Assembly: GCA_029851415.1 (NCBI GenBank)
Contig: CM056741.1
Coordinates: forward strand, 90,679,282 to 90,743,281
Length of the DNA: 64,000 bases
Origin: Eretmocerus hayati
Lineage: Eukaryota > Arthropoda > Insecta > Hymenoptera > Aphelinidae
Reading direction: 5' to 3'
Position 1 is the first letter of the stretch, and each line of letters starts with the position of its first letter. Below, piece after piece: positions 32,031-43,399 of the stretch. Made by a program: the position numbers and the translations under genes. The notes under the pieces are model-generated. The model searched no databases. It saw nothing but the letters and a program-made list of their open reading frames with translations, and had not been told where the DNA came from.

Positions 32031-35000
32031 ACCTCGGTGGGGGTATTGTGACTCTGTTAGGCTTCTCTGGAGCCTAGGGAGCCCCTCGGGTTGATGGATA
32101 AGTCTCCCAGGCTCGCACTATTATCGCCCGGGGATGATTCTAATGCGAGTCCCTGGACTCACCCATGCGCGTGGTACCGGATGGAGATGTGCGGTCTCCA
32201 AGCTCCAGCGGGCGCTGACTGGGGCCAGGAACTCGTCTGACTCCAGGGTTGAGGAACCAAGGTGCCCCACGTGTGAGCCAGAACAAGTAAAATCATGCTC
32301 TCGGTCGCCCAAATAGCCAAAGTGGTGCCTATTTTTGACAAGGAAAATAGAACTTATAGCTCACTGCTGGCTCGAGGCTCGTCCTCGCAACTTCTTACAC
32401 GTACTAGGGGGGGGGGGGGTACTTTGGGGGATACTTCTACACAGATTGGTGCACATCAGTCCAGATGGGAGCATATATCGCTGCGAAGGTGGAAATTGCG
32501 TTCCCGCCCCATATTGCGAGAGCGTTCATAAGTGCATTTTTGCATTTGGAACAGCCAAACCTAGTGCAAAGTCATATATTTGACATCAATTTACATATTT
32601 ATTATGAATTTTCTTGGAACCCACCGGTGGGTCCTAAAATTTTTTCTCTAGTGTATAGAAGAATGATGTGGATGATCGATATATCACGTTGGACAGTCGT
32701 GAGATCAAGAATTGAGCACTTCATTGGTACAATTCAATTCAGACACCGAAATCCGTGCACTGTGCTTGTGTCGGTAAACTATGTATTATACGTTATAGCA
32801 TTAGTATGTTACTGTATCGTACTAATCTTTCATATACTTTTGAATGAAATTCATTAGAACAATCCAAACAATAATGAAGTTAGTTCCTTTAACTTTGGAG
32901 ACCATATTTCAACTTTCTGATATACTTGTAAAATTCTCCTATACCGATTGGAGTCTCCCGGTTCCCCTCGAGCCCTGAGTATACGACCTACTCGCGACGT
33001 ATCGTTTTATTTACGCCTTGAAGATATCTTTCGCCTATCAAGAAGTTCACTCTCCATGCGAATCAACGAACCAACGGACATGTTATTCCCTAAGATCTTG
33101 GATCGATACTATTACTGACATGTTCCTAATACATATGCACACATTGACGTGAGCTCGTCTAATCATGATTTCGACTGTTGGCCCCCAATACTAATTTTTG
33201 GCTGTCTAGTACCGGGTGGTAAGAAGATGTTTGATCATGAACATCTACTTCTTTTGTGACTTTATTTAAGTCAAAGAGTCACTGGGTACCCACTTGACTA
33301 TCTCTCGCCTATCATCACATTAGTTCATGATTATGAGGTGGAACATACATAGCATGTTTACGAACACGGATAGTTATCTCCAATCACGCGAACCTGTGAT
33401 AATTTAACATGGAGTCGCTCAAATCATGCGCATTTCAGGTCAACTTGTAACTTCTGAAGTAAGCTTCAAAATGAGCTAAGCTACGTTGAAAAATTTGGAG
33501 TACAGGTAGAGTTATGCATCCATCTACCCTCAATTTCGTGTTTCTAACGAAAATTGAGATTAAAACGGAAATTCTGCTCTAGCTCGTCAAAATCAAGCTC
33601 TATACCAAAACAGGCTTGTATACAATGTGACCACTATATTTCTGGCAAATATATGTAGCAGTTTTTGGTGCGATGAAAAAAATTAGGAGTAAACGTTTTC
33701 TGGCTCAAAATTTGATGCTCTTTCGATTGGTCTTTTCAGAATTTAAAAATTTTTTGAAAATTGATTTTTTTCAAAAAAAATTGGTCGAAAAAAAGATCGG
33801 ACTCGAATTTTGACGCTTGCGCGTGATTGTCCGTATTTTTTTTTACATAAGAATAGCGTTATTCCTCCTTCCAATCGAATCAAAATATTTGAAATGAAGA
33901 GATTCAAAATTGCAGATTTGGATGAATTTTGAATTATTAGTCGGGTAATGTGACGGTCAAAACCGTGATTCGAGGTTACGAGTTTTATTGACAAACCAGC
34001 TCATCCCCGCGAGCGAAGCAACATGAAGCATCAGAGCAAAAGTGAATTCCGGTGTATTTTAATTTGCTGTGTTCAACTAATTATACACTTAGTTTGTACT
34101 CTGCATCCTAAGAGAGTATTGGGACGTTGTTTTCCGAGGTCTTGGATATTGTGTGTTTCTTGCTTCATTGAAGCCTTTTACTTCTGCTAGCTCCTGCTTC
34201 TGCTGTCATGAGGGGGCGAGGGGCCGTGCGCCCGGTGCGAGACGCTTAGTTTTTGCTTGAATTGATGTTATTTTTATACGTTACATCAATTTATGGCATC
34301 GATGACAAAATCATGTGAATCACGAAAAGTACATCTGGATCCCAGATGGAACTGTGGTCAGTGCTCAGCTGATGGTAGAATGTAAGATTTGTGTGTCCTC
34401 TTGCCATCAGTGGTGTGAGTGCTTCAATTTTCAGCAAGGGATACATTTTCATTATTTTACTCTGGAAATATTCAGGGTAGGCAATTTTGTGATGCGAGTA
34501 ATGAACCCTACATTGTGTGAAAAACAACATTCCACTTTTTATTGTTTGCATCCCTCAATTTGTTACCTTGCTTGGTAGTGTGTCTTAAAACATTGATTAT
34601 CGTTTTGCATCAATTCACAACTTGAAGATGCTATGAATTAATCACAGAATGGACCAGTTCCATTCGAATAAAAGATTGACGTTGAATGTTTCCTAATTGG
34701 TTTTTCAGTTGAGCCCTATTATACATGGTGGCTTCCCTCATTCATTAGTACCTTGTGTTTTCACATGTGTGTCTGATATTGAGTCTGAGACCTGAACTTT
34801 TGGGTACGAGCGAGTCATGATCGAACATCTTTGATGGGAGAGCAGACCATCAACTTGAGAGAATGGAAAATGATGAAGATAGATAACTTCTCTTGTGATT
34901 GGCAAAGAAATGAAGATATCCTCCCATCTGATGACTCAAGTTTCATTCCATTGGACATGAATAAAACTGCCCATTAGTGCTGGAGTTGATATCGTAAAGA

Positions 35001-36340
35001 TGGATCTCTTCATTCTTGTGGCAGCTGTGGGAGCGGTTGATCATACTGTGACATGTTAACATTTGTTTCCTCAAAGTGATGGGTTTGCTCTCCTATCCAA
35101 GTGATAATGTGTGAACCAAGTGGTTTCTGCCAATCCATGATACATAATGTGTCATTTGATTTTTCATTCAGCACAGAGCTTACGCGTGTCAGCTTTGTCT
35201 GTTATTCTACTCCGAACTTTGAATTGCTGGTGCGAAGAGCACTGACTCAAGTTTATTGGATTAGATTACACTCATTCACAAGAGTGTAAGGAGCTACTCA
35301 GTGTTTTAAATGTTCATTCAACTTTTGTATACTCAGCTACTCTTTTTAAATTTATCCATGACCCAAAGGTACACTCCTTTATTCAAATCACATTCGATAA
35401 CTTTCATAATTGTAAACTTGTGACACTGTGACAAGATTGTAAGCTCATAGTATCTTTCCACTTTTAATATTTCAACAAGAGGTGCTGCAGCTTTCAGCGA
35501 GAACATGTACTTAATTCAATGCTTATGGTTATTCATGAACCCTACCTGAAATGAATGACTGATTTGATATGACTTGGGGATCTGGGATACAAGAAATGAC
35601 CCTATGTGAGAGTGATGCAATAGAAATGACTCATTAGAAATGAGTCACTTGGAAAATCTCATTGGAAGCCAATATTTTACTGCCTAAAATGTAAAGAGGA
35701 AAACTGAAATAAATGTCAATCGTTGGAATTTTCTCAAGTTTTCTCTATGAGTCATTTCTAATGAGCCACTTTAACTGAGTGATCTAAAAGGAGAATTTGT
35801 TGTAAGAGCGTGAGGGGGGAGGACTATTTTTCCCTGGACTATTCTTTCCCTGTTTTTCATTCATTAAAATTCCAAATTCTGTAAATACTCTACTGCAACA
35901 GTGGTTTCTTCAATATGGTGATATATGTGATGGAAATGTAGCATTATACACCCGTAGTTCGTTCTGGAACATTTTTTGCTAGGTACACTAACTGGACCAC
36001 TCGAGTATCGGGGCTAAATCTCTCTTTTTGGAAAAAGCTTCAATGAACGACTGTAATCATTCACACGGGATCTACGGTGGCTTAACATATTGTTTATGTG
36101 TGGCCCAAGAAGGGAGGATAGGTTTCAGAGTGATAGACACATTTACCTTGCCCAATGCAGCTTTAAAAGTCATTTTTTAGGGGTGTACCAAAGTTGCACC
36201 CACTGTACCAAAGTTACCCAATTTGACGGTACTCCATGATTTTGACGTAAAATTTCATACAATCCATAAAATATGAATCAGGTATGTTTTAGAGCGCATT
36301 CGAAACGACCTCAGATAGCTTGAAGAAGAAAAAGCCCATC
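32031..36340. other. Long non-coding stretch, no gene seen
   Basis: AT-rich in most parts, with only short open frames that I do not recognise. Minor features: a run of G at about 32407-32417, A/T-rich homopolymer-like sequence at 33740-33860, and a short inverted pair (GACTCATTAGAAATGAGTCA near 35626 and GAGTCATTTCTAATGAG near 35748). Confidence 0.45.
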
Positions 36341-36818
36341 CCCGTACGGCCCGAATTTATAGTCGTTGGTATTGGTCATGGTTTTGGTCATGACCAATAC
36401 CTTGCATGGTACGCGATTCAGGAATTTGGTCAGAAAATTAGTTCTGAGTCAAAATTTTCTGGCTCATGTACTAAATGTGACTACAGCCACTCGTTTGTCG
36501 AAATTCCAGTGTTGAAAACTGTCTTTCAGCATAGAATTGGTGATCCACGCGTTTGCTACAACTATGGTCTCGATTCATAACCTTGTCACTCACGTAGATT
36601 CGCGCAAGAGCACAAATCATAATTTCTGTGCATGTAGGACAATTTTCACCACTGATATTTCAACAGACTTGCGGCTGTAGTCACATTTAGTACATTAGTT
36701 CGGAAAGTTTGACTCAAAACTTATTTTCCGATCTGATTCTTGAATCGCATACCATACAAGGTATCGGTCATGACCAAAACCATAACCAATGCCAACGACT
36801 ATAAATTCGGGCCTACAT
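36341..36818. repeat. Foldback with nested hairpin
   Basis: Arms of about 185-190 bp (36341-36532 and 36635-36818) share GCCCGAATTTATAGTCGTTG, ACTAAATGTGACTACAGCC and further words. The left arm also contains a perfect 13-bp stem, GGTATTGGTCATG with CATGACCAATACC, at 36368-36401. Confidence 0.8.
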
Positions 36819-38031
36819 CGCCAATACCCTCGACCCGCACCAACTTCTCTCTGCCAGATCATTCGTAACTCGAGTGGAAAGCCGTAGAGTAATGTATAAA
36901 GAAACTATTTCAAAGGTCTTGAGGAGAGCTACAAGATCCCGCAATGACTTTTGCTCTATCATAATTTCCCGATCAGCGATCGATGGTTGATTGAAATGAA
37001 AATTTTTTCACTTTGCGAAGCTAATAGAAATCATGAAATTTGCGTCGAAATGTTTTTCAATGGACATGAATTGATAGCTTTCTTTCTTATCTTTCGAATG
37101 CTCTTCGTGAAATTGCCGTAGACCCAAGGACGTACGAGTAATCGCTGTTTTAGTAGAGGAATCCGCGTTCCATTCATTTTGGCGGAAACTGTATGTCAAC
37201 CAAGGATTGAATGATTTTCAAAGTCATTTACAAAAATTTTATGATAAAAGATGATTTCGTTTGTTCTCTATATCTTTTTCAAAAGGAGGGATTCGAAAGT
37301 CACTGAGCAAATCAAGAGAGATGACAGAGATTTTGCTGCATATTCACAAGGTCGCTTGAAAAAGTCGTGTAATTTGAAAAAGATTTAATTCATCTGAAGC
37401 TTCGTTGCAGACGACTTGAATGGCCACATAACAAAAATTCAAGAGGTCATTGTAGAGATTGAACGTGTCGAAAGTATGGCATTGCACTCTGTGAGCTGGT
37501 GAAAGGTGGTCAGCTCGTGGATGAAAATTTCGTAACAAAATTCTTCCCGCACTACTTTCATCACTATTTTCTATGAACCATCATAGATTCTCCATGAAAA
37601 TTAATTTTTAATCAATCTGTTATTATAGATGATTTTTATCCGTTTTATCGGGACGAATTATAGTGCATTCGACGGGTCAGCACAAAACCCGTCGGAAGCT
37701 CTTTTGAGAACTATGATATAATTTTACGAGTCTCGTGTGTGAGTGATCCTATGTCAATTGGTATAGAATGAATCCAAGGTACTGGTTCAGGCGAGCATTC
37801 AGATTAAACCTCTCTATGAATCCCTTGATTTGCAAATTGAGTCAAAAGTTGATTCGCCCATGATTCCGCTCACGGCACCTCGATTTGCCCCTCTCATCGA
37901 CCTCAGACTGATTTTTTTCTCTCATTACAATTTTTAGTACTTAGCCGGATAATTTCTAACAATACTCAATATTATAGCTGCGGGAGAGTTGCGGGAAGTT
38001 ATTAGAGGATTTATCATTCGTAAAAAAAAGT
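36819..38031. other. Intergenic, no gene seen
   Basis: No recognisable gene or long repeat. Confidence 0.45.
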
Positions 38032-38104
38032 CATCCTTGAGGTATCGAACTCGGATCGCATGGTTACAAGACTGGAGTCTTAACCACTCGTCTGTGAGGA
38101 TGTA
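38032..38104 (-). mobile_element. tRNA-like remnant (SINE head or tRNA pseudogene)
   Basis: On the minus strand CATCCT and AGGATG form a 6-bp acceptor-like stem around GACGAGTGGTTAAGACTCC (D-arm/box-A like) and GAGTTCGATACCTC (T-arm/box-B like), followed by a T run. D and T stems pair poorly, and the anticodon stem cannot be closed properly, so it is not a working tRNA. Confidence 0.45.
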
Positions 38105-38708
38105 GGGCTACCTTCATCACAGCAGTCTTTTTGAGGATGAACAGAATCCCTGGAATATAGTCTCCCTAAATGAGAATCACTCGTATTCATGCATATGTAC
38201 TGTCCGATTAGTCAAATGTCAGTACTTTCCCCGAGTTACAATCAAAAGCCGTCGCCGTATCGTAATTCGCGAAAATGCGTGGATGTTGTCAAGAGATAGA
38301 TTAAAAATTGTAACTATTCCATGAAAGCTTCCTTCTGGTTGTCTCTTCAGATCATCCATAAATTAATCACGTATCGCATTTAAATTACTGGAATTGAGAT
38401 AAGTGAAAATTTTATGTATTCGCCTTCAAAGTTAATCGAAACTCAGCAACTCGATGTATTACTTGAAATTTTGAATGAGAAAGCCAGCCAAAGCGAATGT
38501 ACAGTACCTTCCAAAATTAATGGATCATGGATGGTCTCACTAAATCCATGATAATTTTGAGCCCCTTCATCGTATAAAAATTTTGAATAAAGGGTCTCGA
38601 ATATCACAAAAAAATCTATCGATCCATGTGTTTCAAATATTTTTCAAGTGCTTTTTGAGTGCCCGTAACCGACATTGAAAATCTAAAAAAAATTCTTATC
38701 CAAAGGAT
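38105..38708. other. Intergenic, no gene seen
   Basis: AT-rich sequence without a supported feature. Confidence 0.45.
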
Positions 38709-39420
38709 GACCTACAACTTTGAGGGGAAAGGTCGGATCACAAAAATTCTCACGGGATCTTGTAGCTCATCTTAAAACCTACAATTTTCTTTCTTTGAAG
38801 TTTCCTGTACGACCTTCCCTGTTCGTGTAACGAGCTTGGAGAGAGGAGTTTGATAGCACAGGCTGCTCATGGAGATCCCGAGGCTGGTACCTATTTCGTT
38901 TAGTCTTTCCCTATCCTAGTGCAAAAAATCATCAAAAAATATCATGCCACATGATTTTGACGTAGAATGATCTCATTTTTCTCAAAAATGTATTGTAAAA
39001 ATGTAAAATTAAAAATGTAAAAATAGATCAGATTTTGTCTCAGATTTGTGGTGATAACGATTTTTCAAGTTTTGTTATAAAAATTGATTTATCCATGTTT
39101 TGGCCGTCCATATTAAGCTTGAGACAGAATCTGATAGAATATTCTGAAAAATGAGATAATTTTACGTCGCAATCATGTGGCGTGATATTTTTTTGATGCT
39201 TTTTTGCACTAGGATAGGGTAAAACGGAACGAAATAGGTACCAGCCTCGGGATCTCCACAAACAGCCTATGTTATACAAACTTTCCTCTCCAAGCTCGTT
39301 ACTCGGACAGGAAATTTCGTACAGGAAACTTCAAAAGAGGAAATCGTAGGTTTTGAGACGAGCTACAAGATACCGTAAGAATTTTTGTGATCCGACCTTT
39401 CCCGTCAAAGTTGTATTGTA
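38709..39420. repeat. Foldback repeat, about 285-bp arms
   Basis: The left arm (38709-38990: CTACAACTTTG, GGTCGGATCACAAAAATTCT, GAGATCCCGAGGCTGGTACC, CTATCCTAGTGCAAAAAA) is inverted at 39139-39420. The arms are clearly diverged. The centre is AT-rich. Confidence 0.85.
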
Positions 39421-40479
39421 AGGTATTTTCGGGCCGCCGATCACGAATCTATTATCGGCGAAGCTCTAAAAAGTGACGCGGGACGGTTGCAGGGGCGCAA
39501 GTGCGTATTCGCCGAAATTGACTGTTTAAGGTCGAGCGATGGTATTTTTTGAGGTATTTTGGGGCCCCCGATCACGGTCCTCCAAATGCGAGGGGAATCA
39601 TGACTATTTCATCAGGGGCTTTTCAAGCATGACGTTTTGAGTACGGAAAAATTGTCAGAAAATTTGTAATTATCAAGGGCCATGAGGCCTAACAGCAGCC
39701 ATGGCTCAAGTGCATCTCAGTATTCCCAGATATCATTTGGCTCGTATTGATCTGGCCGATATTACCCAAAACCGGCAGCAAAAATATTTCTAGTCACGGA
39801 TTTTTTTGTCGATGAAATATATGTTTGTAGAGTCAAATAAGCCATTACATATTTTTTCCTTCGACCCAGACCCGTTTCGACCCAGCGCAATTTCGTTTTT
39901 TCCGGGAAATGGCTATTAAAATTGGTACAATTGCTGTAATTCCGAAGTCTCTTAATATTCTCTCTCAAATCTCGTTGGATATGATTGAGAGGGACATCAC
40001 ACGCCTAAAATCACTCTGAGTTAGCTAAACTAGCAAAGAAATCAAAGTTTATAAAATATAGTCGAAATCAAATTGCTCAAAGACATCATCGAAAATTCGG
40101 CCGAAAAGTTGTAGTTTTTCTCCCGAGAGTCGAGGCAAATTGCAAGTTTCGACTGTCCTGAAAAATCTATACGGTTCCTAGAATTTTTCTAGTATAATAA
40201 TGATCCATATCTTTTTCCCAACGCTCAATTCGTCCAAATTGAGATCTTTTTCTTTTCATCCAAGAATATTATTATTCTTAGATATTAGTTAGAATATTAG
40301 ATATTAGATTGTATTATTTTGTTTTTATTCCATGAATCTTGATCACACATTCCATTCAATGTGATAGAAGCTGGATTATTCCTCAAAACTAATGGCGATT
40401 AGGAATAATTGACAGATTAATATGACCGAAAGTACATAAAATAAGTGTGCGAGAAAATCATGACTTTCATTTGATCACT
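39421..40479. other. Intergenic, no gene seen
   Basis: A short direct repeat, GGTATTTTCGGGCCGCCGAT near 39424 and GGTATTTTGGGGCCCCCGAT near 39553, is the only structure noted. Confidence 0.4.
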
Positions 40480-40845
40480 CCCAGAGATTTCAAGAGATCC
40501 ATCAAACAGCTGCGTATTCTAATTTAACGAATGGATTGAAATCTTTTGATTCGTTTTTATTGGTCCTCGTCCCCCCGGATTCCCTGTGGTTGCTTTCAGC
40601 AATGTCCACTTTCCAAACACGACAGTCTCGAATACCTGGAAGTTTCAAGGAATGAAGAATGTAGAGTGGGAATCTGTTTTTTTCAGATTTTACAGATTGT
40701 CATGTTTGGAAAGTGAAAATTTCTGAAGGCAACGGGAGAAAATTCAAGATGATGAGGACCTCAAAACACGAATAAGAAGATTTTAATTCATTGGTTCAAT
40801 CGAGATAAGCAGCTTTGTAATAAATCTCTCAAGAGCTCGGTGAGT
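40480..40845. repeat. Foldback repeat, about 155-bp arms
   Basis: CACTTTCCAAACACGACAGT, CAGCTGCGTATT and GAAATCTTTTGATTCG on the left recur inverted on the right (GACTGT-like TGTCATGTTTGGAAAGTG, AAGCAGCTT, CGAATAAGAAGATTT). Arms are well diverged. Confidence 0.7.
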
Positions 40846-41549
40846 TGTCAAATAAAAATAATCATACTGCCACATACGTACTTATGTCTGTGTATTTCAA
40901 GGGTTTGGAGAGATTTTCTATTTCATTCTATTCCATCTTTATTCATGTTGATTCGCAATTCCCATCCCCAACAGTTTTCAGGAATAATTCAGCATAACAT
41001 CAAATGAAATGCATGATCAAGGTTGATGAAATCCAATGCATTCTCATATCAAATTGTGGAAGGGTAACATCATTCCGGCAAATTGAGAATTAGAAAGAAG
41101 GGACACATCATTTTTTACGGGAAAAAATCCTAGAGACCATACAGATTATTTGGCAAAGATTAAATTAACTCTTCCTCGATTCTCGTGTATTCAGTTGTCT
41201 CCAAAAAAATTTTCAGTCAAAATCTCGATGATATTTCTGAGAAATTGCATTTTGACTATTCGTCGTGAATTTTAGATTTCTTTCCAAATCTCTCAAAAAA
41301 TCTAGCCAACTCACAAAGATTTTGAGCGTGAAATGTCCTTCTCAATTCTATCCAACAAGATTTGAGAGAAAATTTCAGGAAACTTCGGAATCATTAAAAT
41401 TTCACTGATTTTCAAATCCCGTTTTCCGGAATAATTACAATTCAGCTTCCGATGAATAACCACCGGTATTTGTTGTAGGAAAAGGATCATGGTCAAACGA
41501 AGAAATACTCGTTGGCTTATTCTGACTCCTAAAATATATATTCTACGAC
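40846..41549. other. Intergenic, no gene seen
   Basis: AT-rich sequence with short frames only. Confidence 0.4.
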
Positions 41550-42572
41550 AGATAAACCTAGTACTGCAACTAACCCCCGAATAGTCGCTTCGTGTGGGAG
41601 AAAGTGACCAAACTCTTACTAACAGCCTAGTTTTGGCCTCAAATGGTAGGTGGTACATCTGGTTTGATATAGCAAAAGGTTTTTTGGTTAAATATTTGGG
41701 GAAAATAAATAATCAATGAAAACATGCATTTTTCACGCCTTTTTCGATTTTTCCGTCATAAGTCGGAAAAATCGATTTTCCGAGAAAATATGCGGAAGAA
41801 CAATTTGTAAATCTTTGAACGATCTAGAAGAATGATCTCCACACTTTTTCTCGGAAAATGCATTCCTTCCGAGTTATTCTTCATTAAAGAATAATCAAAT
41901 TTTTTCAGATAAACTCGTTCAAACTGTTTATAACGGGTTCAAACTATTTTTCCAAGATGATTGAGTCAATTTTGAATGAATAAGGTCTCTTGGTATTTTT
42001 CCCTAAGTTCAATCGTTTTCGAGTGATGGAAATAGCGAGTTCTGCGATCTTTCACCCGGTGGTTGCTGTTAATCAGGGGTAGAAGTCACAAAATTTGCTA
42101 TTTCCATTACTCGAAACCGATGAAACTTAGGAAAAAATACTGAGAGACTTTTTTTATTCAAAATTGACTCGATAATCTCAGAAAAGTAGTTTGAACCCGT
42201 TATAAACAATTTAAGCTAGTTAATTTGAACAAATACGATTATATCTTTGACGAAGAATAACTCGGAAGGGATGCATTTTCCGAGGAAAAGCGTGGAGATC
42301 ATTTTTGTAGATCGTTTAAAGATCTACAAATTATTCCTCCACACATTTTCTCGAAAAATTGATCTCCTCCGGCTTATGACGGAAAAATCGAAAAAGTCGT
42401 GAAAAAATGCATGTTTTTATTGATTATTCATATGTTCCCCCAAATATTTAACCAAAAAACCTTTGGCTATATCAAACCAGATGTACCACCTACCACTTGA
42501 GCCCAAATTTAGACTGTTAGCAAGAGTTTGGTCATTTAGTGATCGAATTCAGAGGTTTAGTTGCAGTACTAA
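41550..42572. repeat. Foldback repeat, about 490-bp arms
   Basis: Left arm 41550-42045 and right arm 42083-42572 share CTAGTACTGCAACTAACCCC, GGTAGGTGGTACATCTGGTT, AACCAAAAAACCTTT-type and GAAAATGCAT words in mirror order. The spacer is about 40 bp. The arms differ by substitutions and small gaps. Confidence 0.85.
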
Positions 42573-43399
42573 CCCCAGACATGAATTTTTTCGTTGCCTG
42601 ATCTTAGCTAAAAACCGGGCACCTAAAAACCTCATCCTAGTAGCTTCGAAATGAGATCTTGTCCGTTGGGATTTGATCCGACAGTTGAACTACCCCAGCA
42701 GTTTGACGAGAAAAAAATAGTAAGGTAACTGTGCTTAATTTGCCCCCATTCCCTAATTTGCTCCCACTCGAATTCTCAAATGTACTTACCCGCAGATCTC
42801 GCCACGCATTTTCTTCAAGTTTATTACGTTAGAATATGAAAAAATAAACGTTTTGGACCGATCCCCAATGATCCGCGCATTTCTCACGACGACAAGTGGT
42901 TTTCTCTACTTTTGACTTCTTTTTTGTTGGTCACTAAAAGCAATGCCAAACAAAATTGATGCGATCAATTCCAACGTACATAAGCTCATTTTCTTTCGTC
43001 CCAACTTTGAAATGCTCTTTGCAATATTGCAAATTTCGATTCCTAGCCGATTCTACGCCCAAATCACTAAACAAAAGTTCAATGTTCTTAATTTGCCCCC
43101 GTAGTCTTTCTCCGAAATCGTCCTTCACTCCATTCAAATACACCAATCGATCCCAAAAATTTCATAAAGGGGTTGAAAAAGTCGCAATATGAGCTAAAGA
43201 ACTTCTCATTTGGAGGTCTGGGAGTCGAAATATTCCGATTGCACGAAAAATCTGTATAATCTCACGGAGATAGACCTCTTTTCCACACCTCTTTTTCTTT
43301 TGTTGAAACCAGACGTATCTCAGCTCATTTTGAAGCTTTTAAAACAAGCTTTGGAATGAGCCAGAGTATTCAGAAGCTTTCTATTTGAGTACTTCTGGG
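42573..43399. other. Intergenic, no gene seen
   Basis: Open frames up to 78 codons on both strands without recognisable motifs. The word CTTAATTTGCCCCC occurs twice (about 42733 and 43088). Confidence 0.4.

Noticed and set aside
34315..34578. Cysteine- and histidine-containing 87-codon frame as a zinc-finger (PHD-like) protein
   Set aside because: The Cys/His spacing does not fit a PHD finger and there are no supporting exons.
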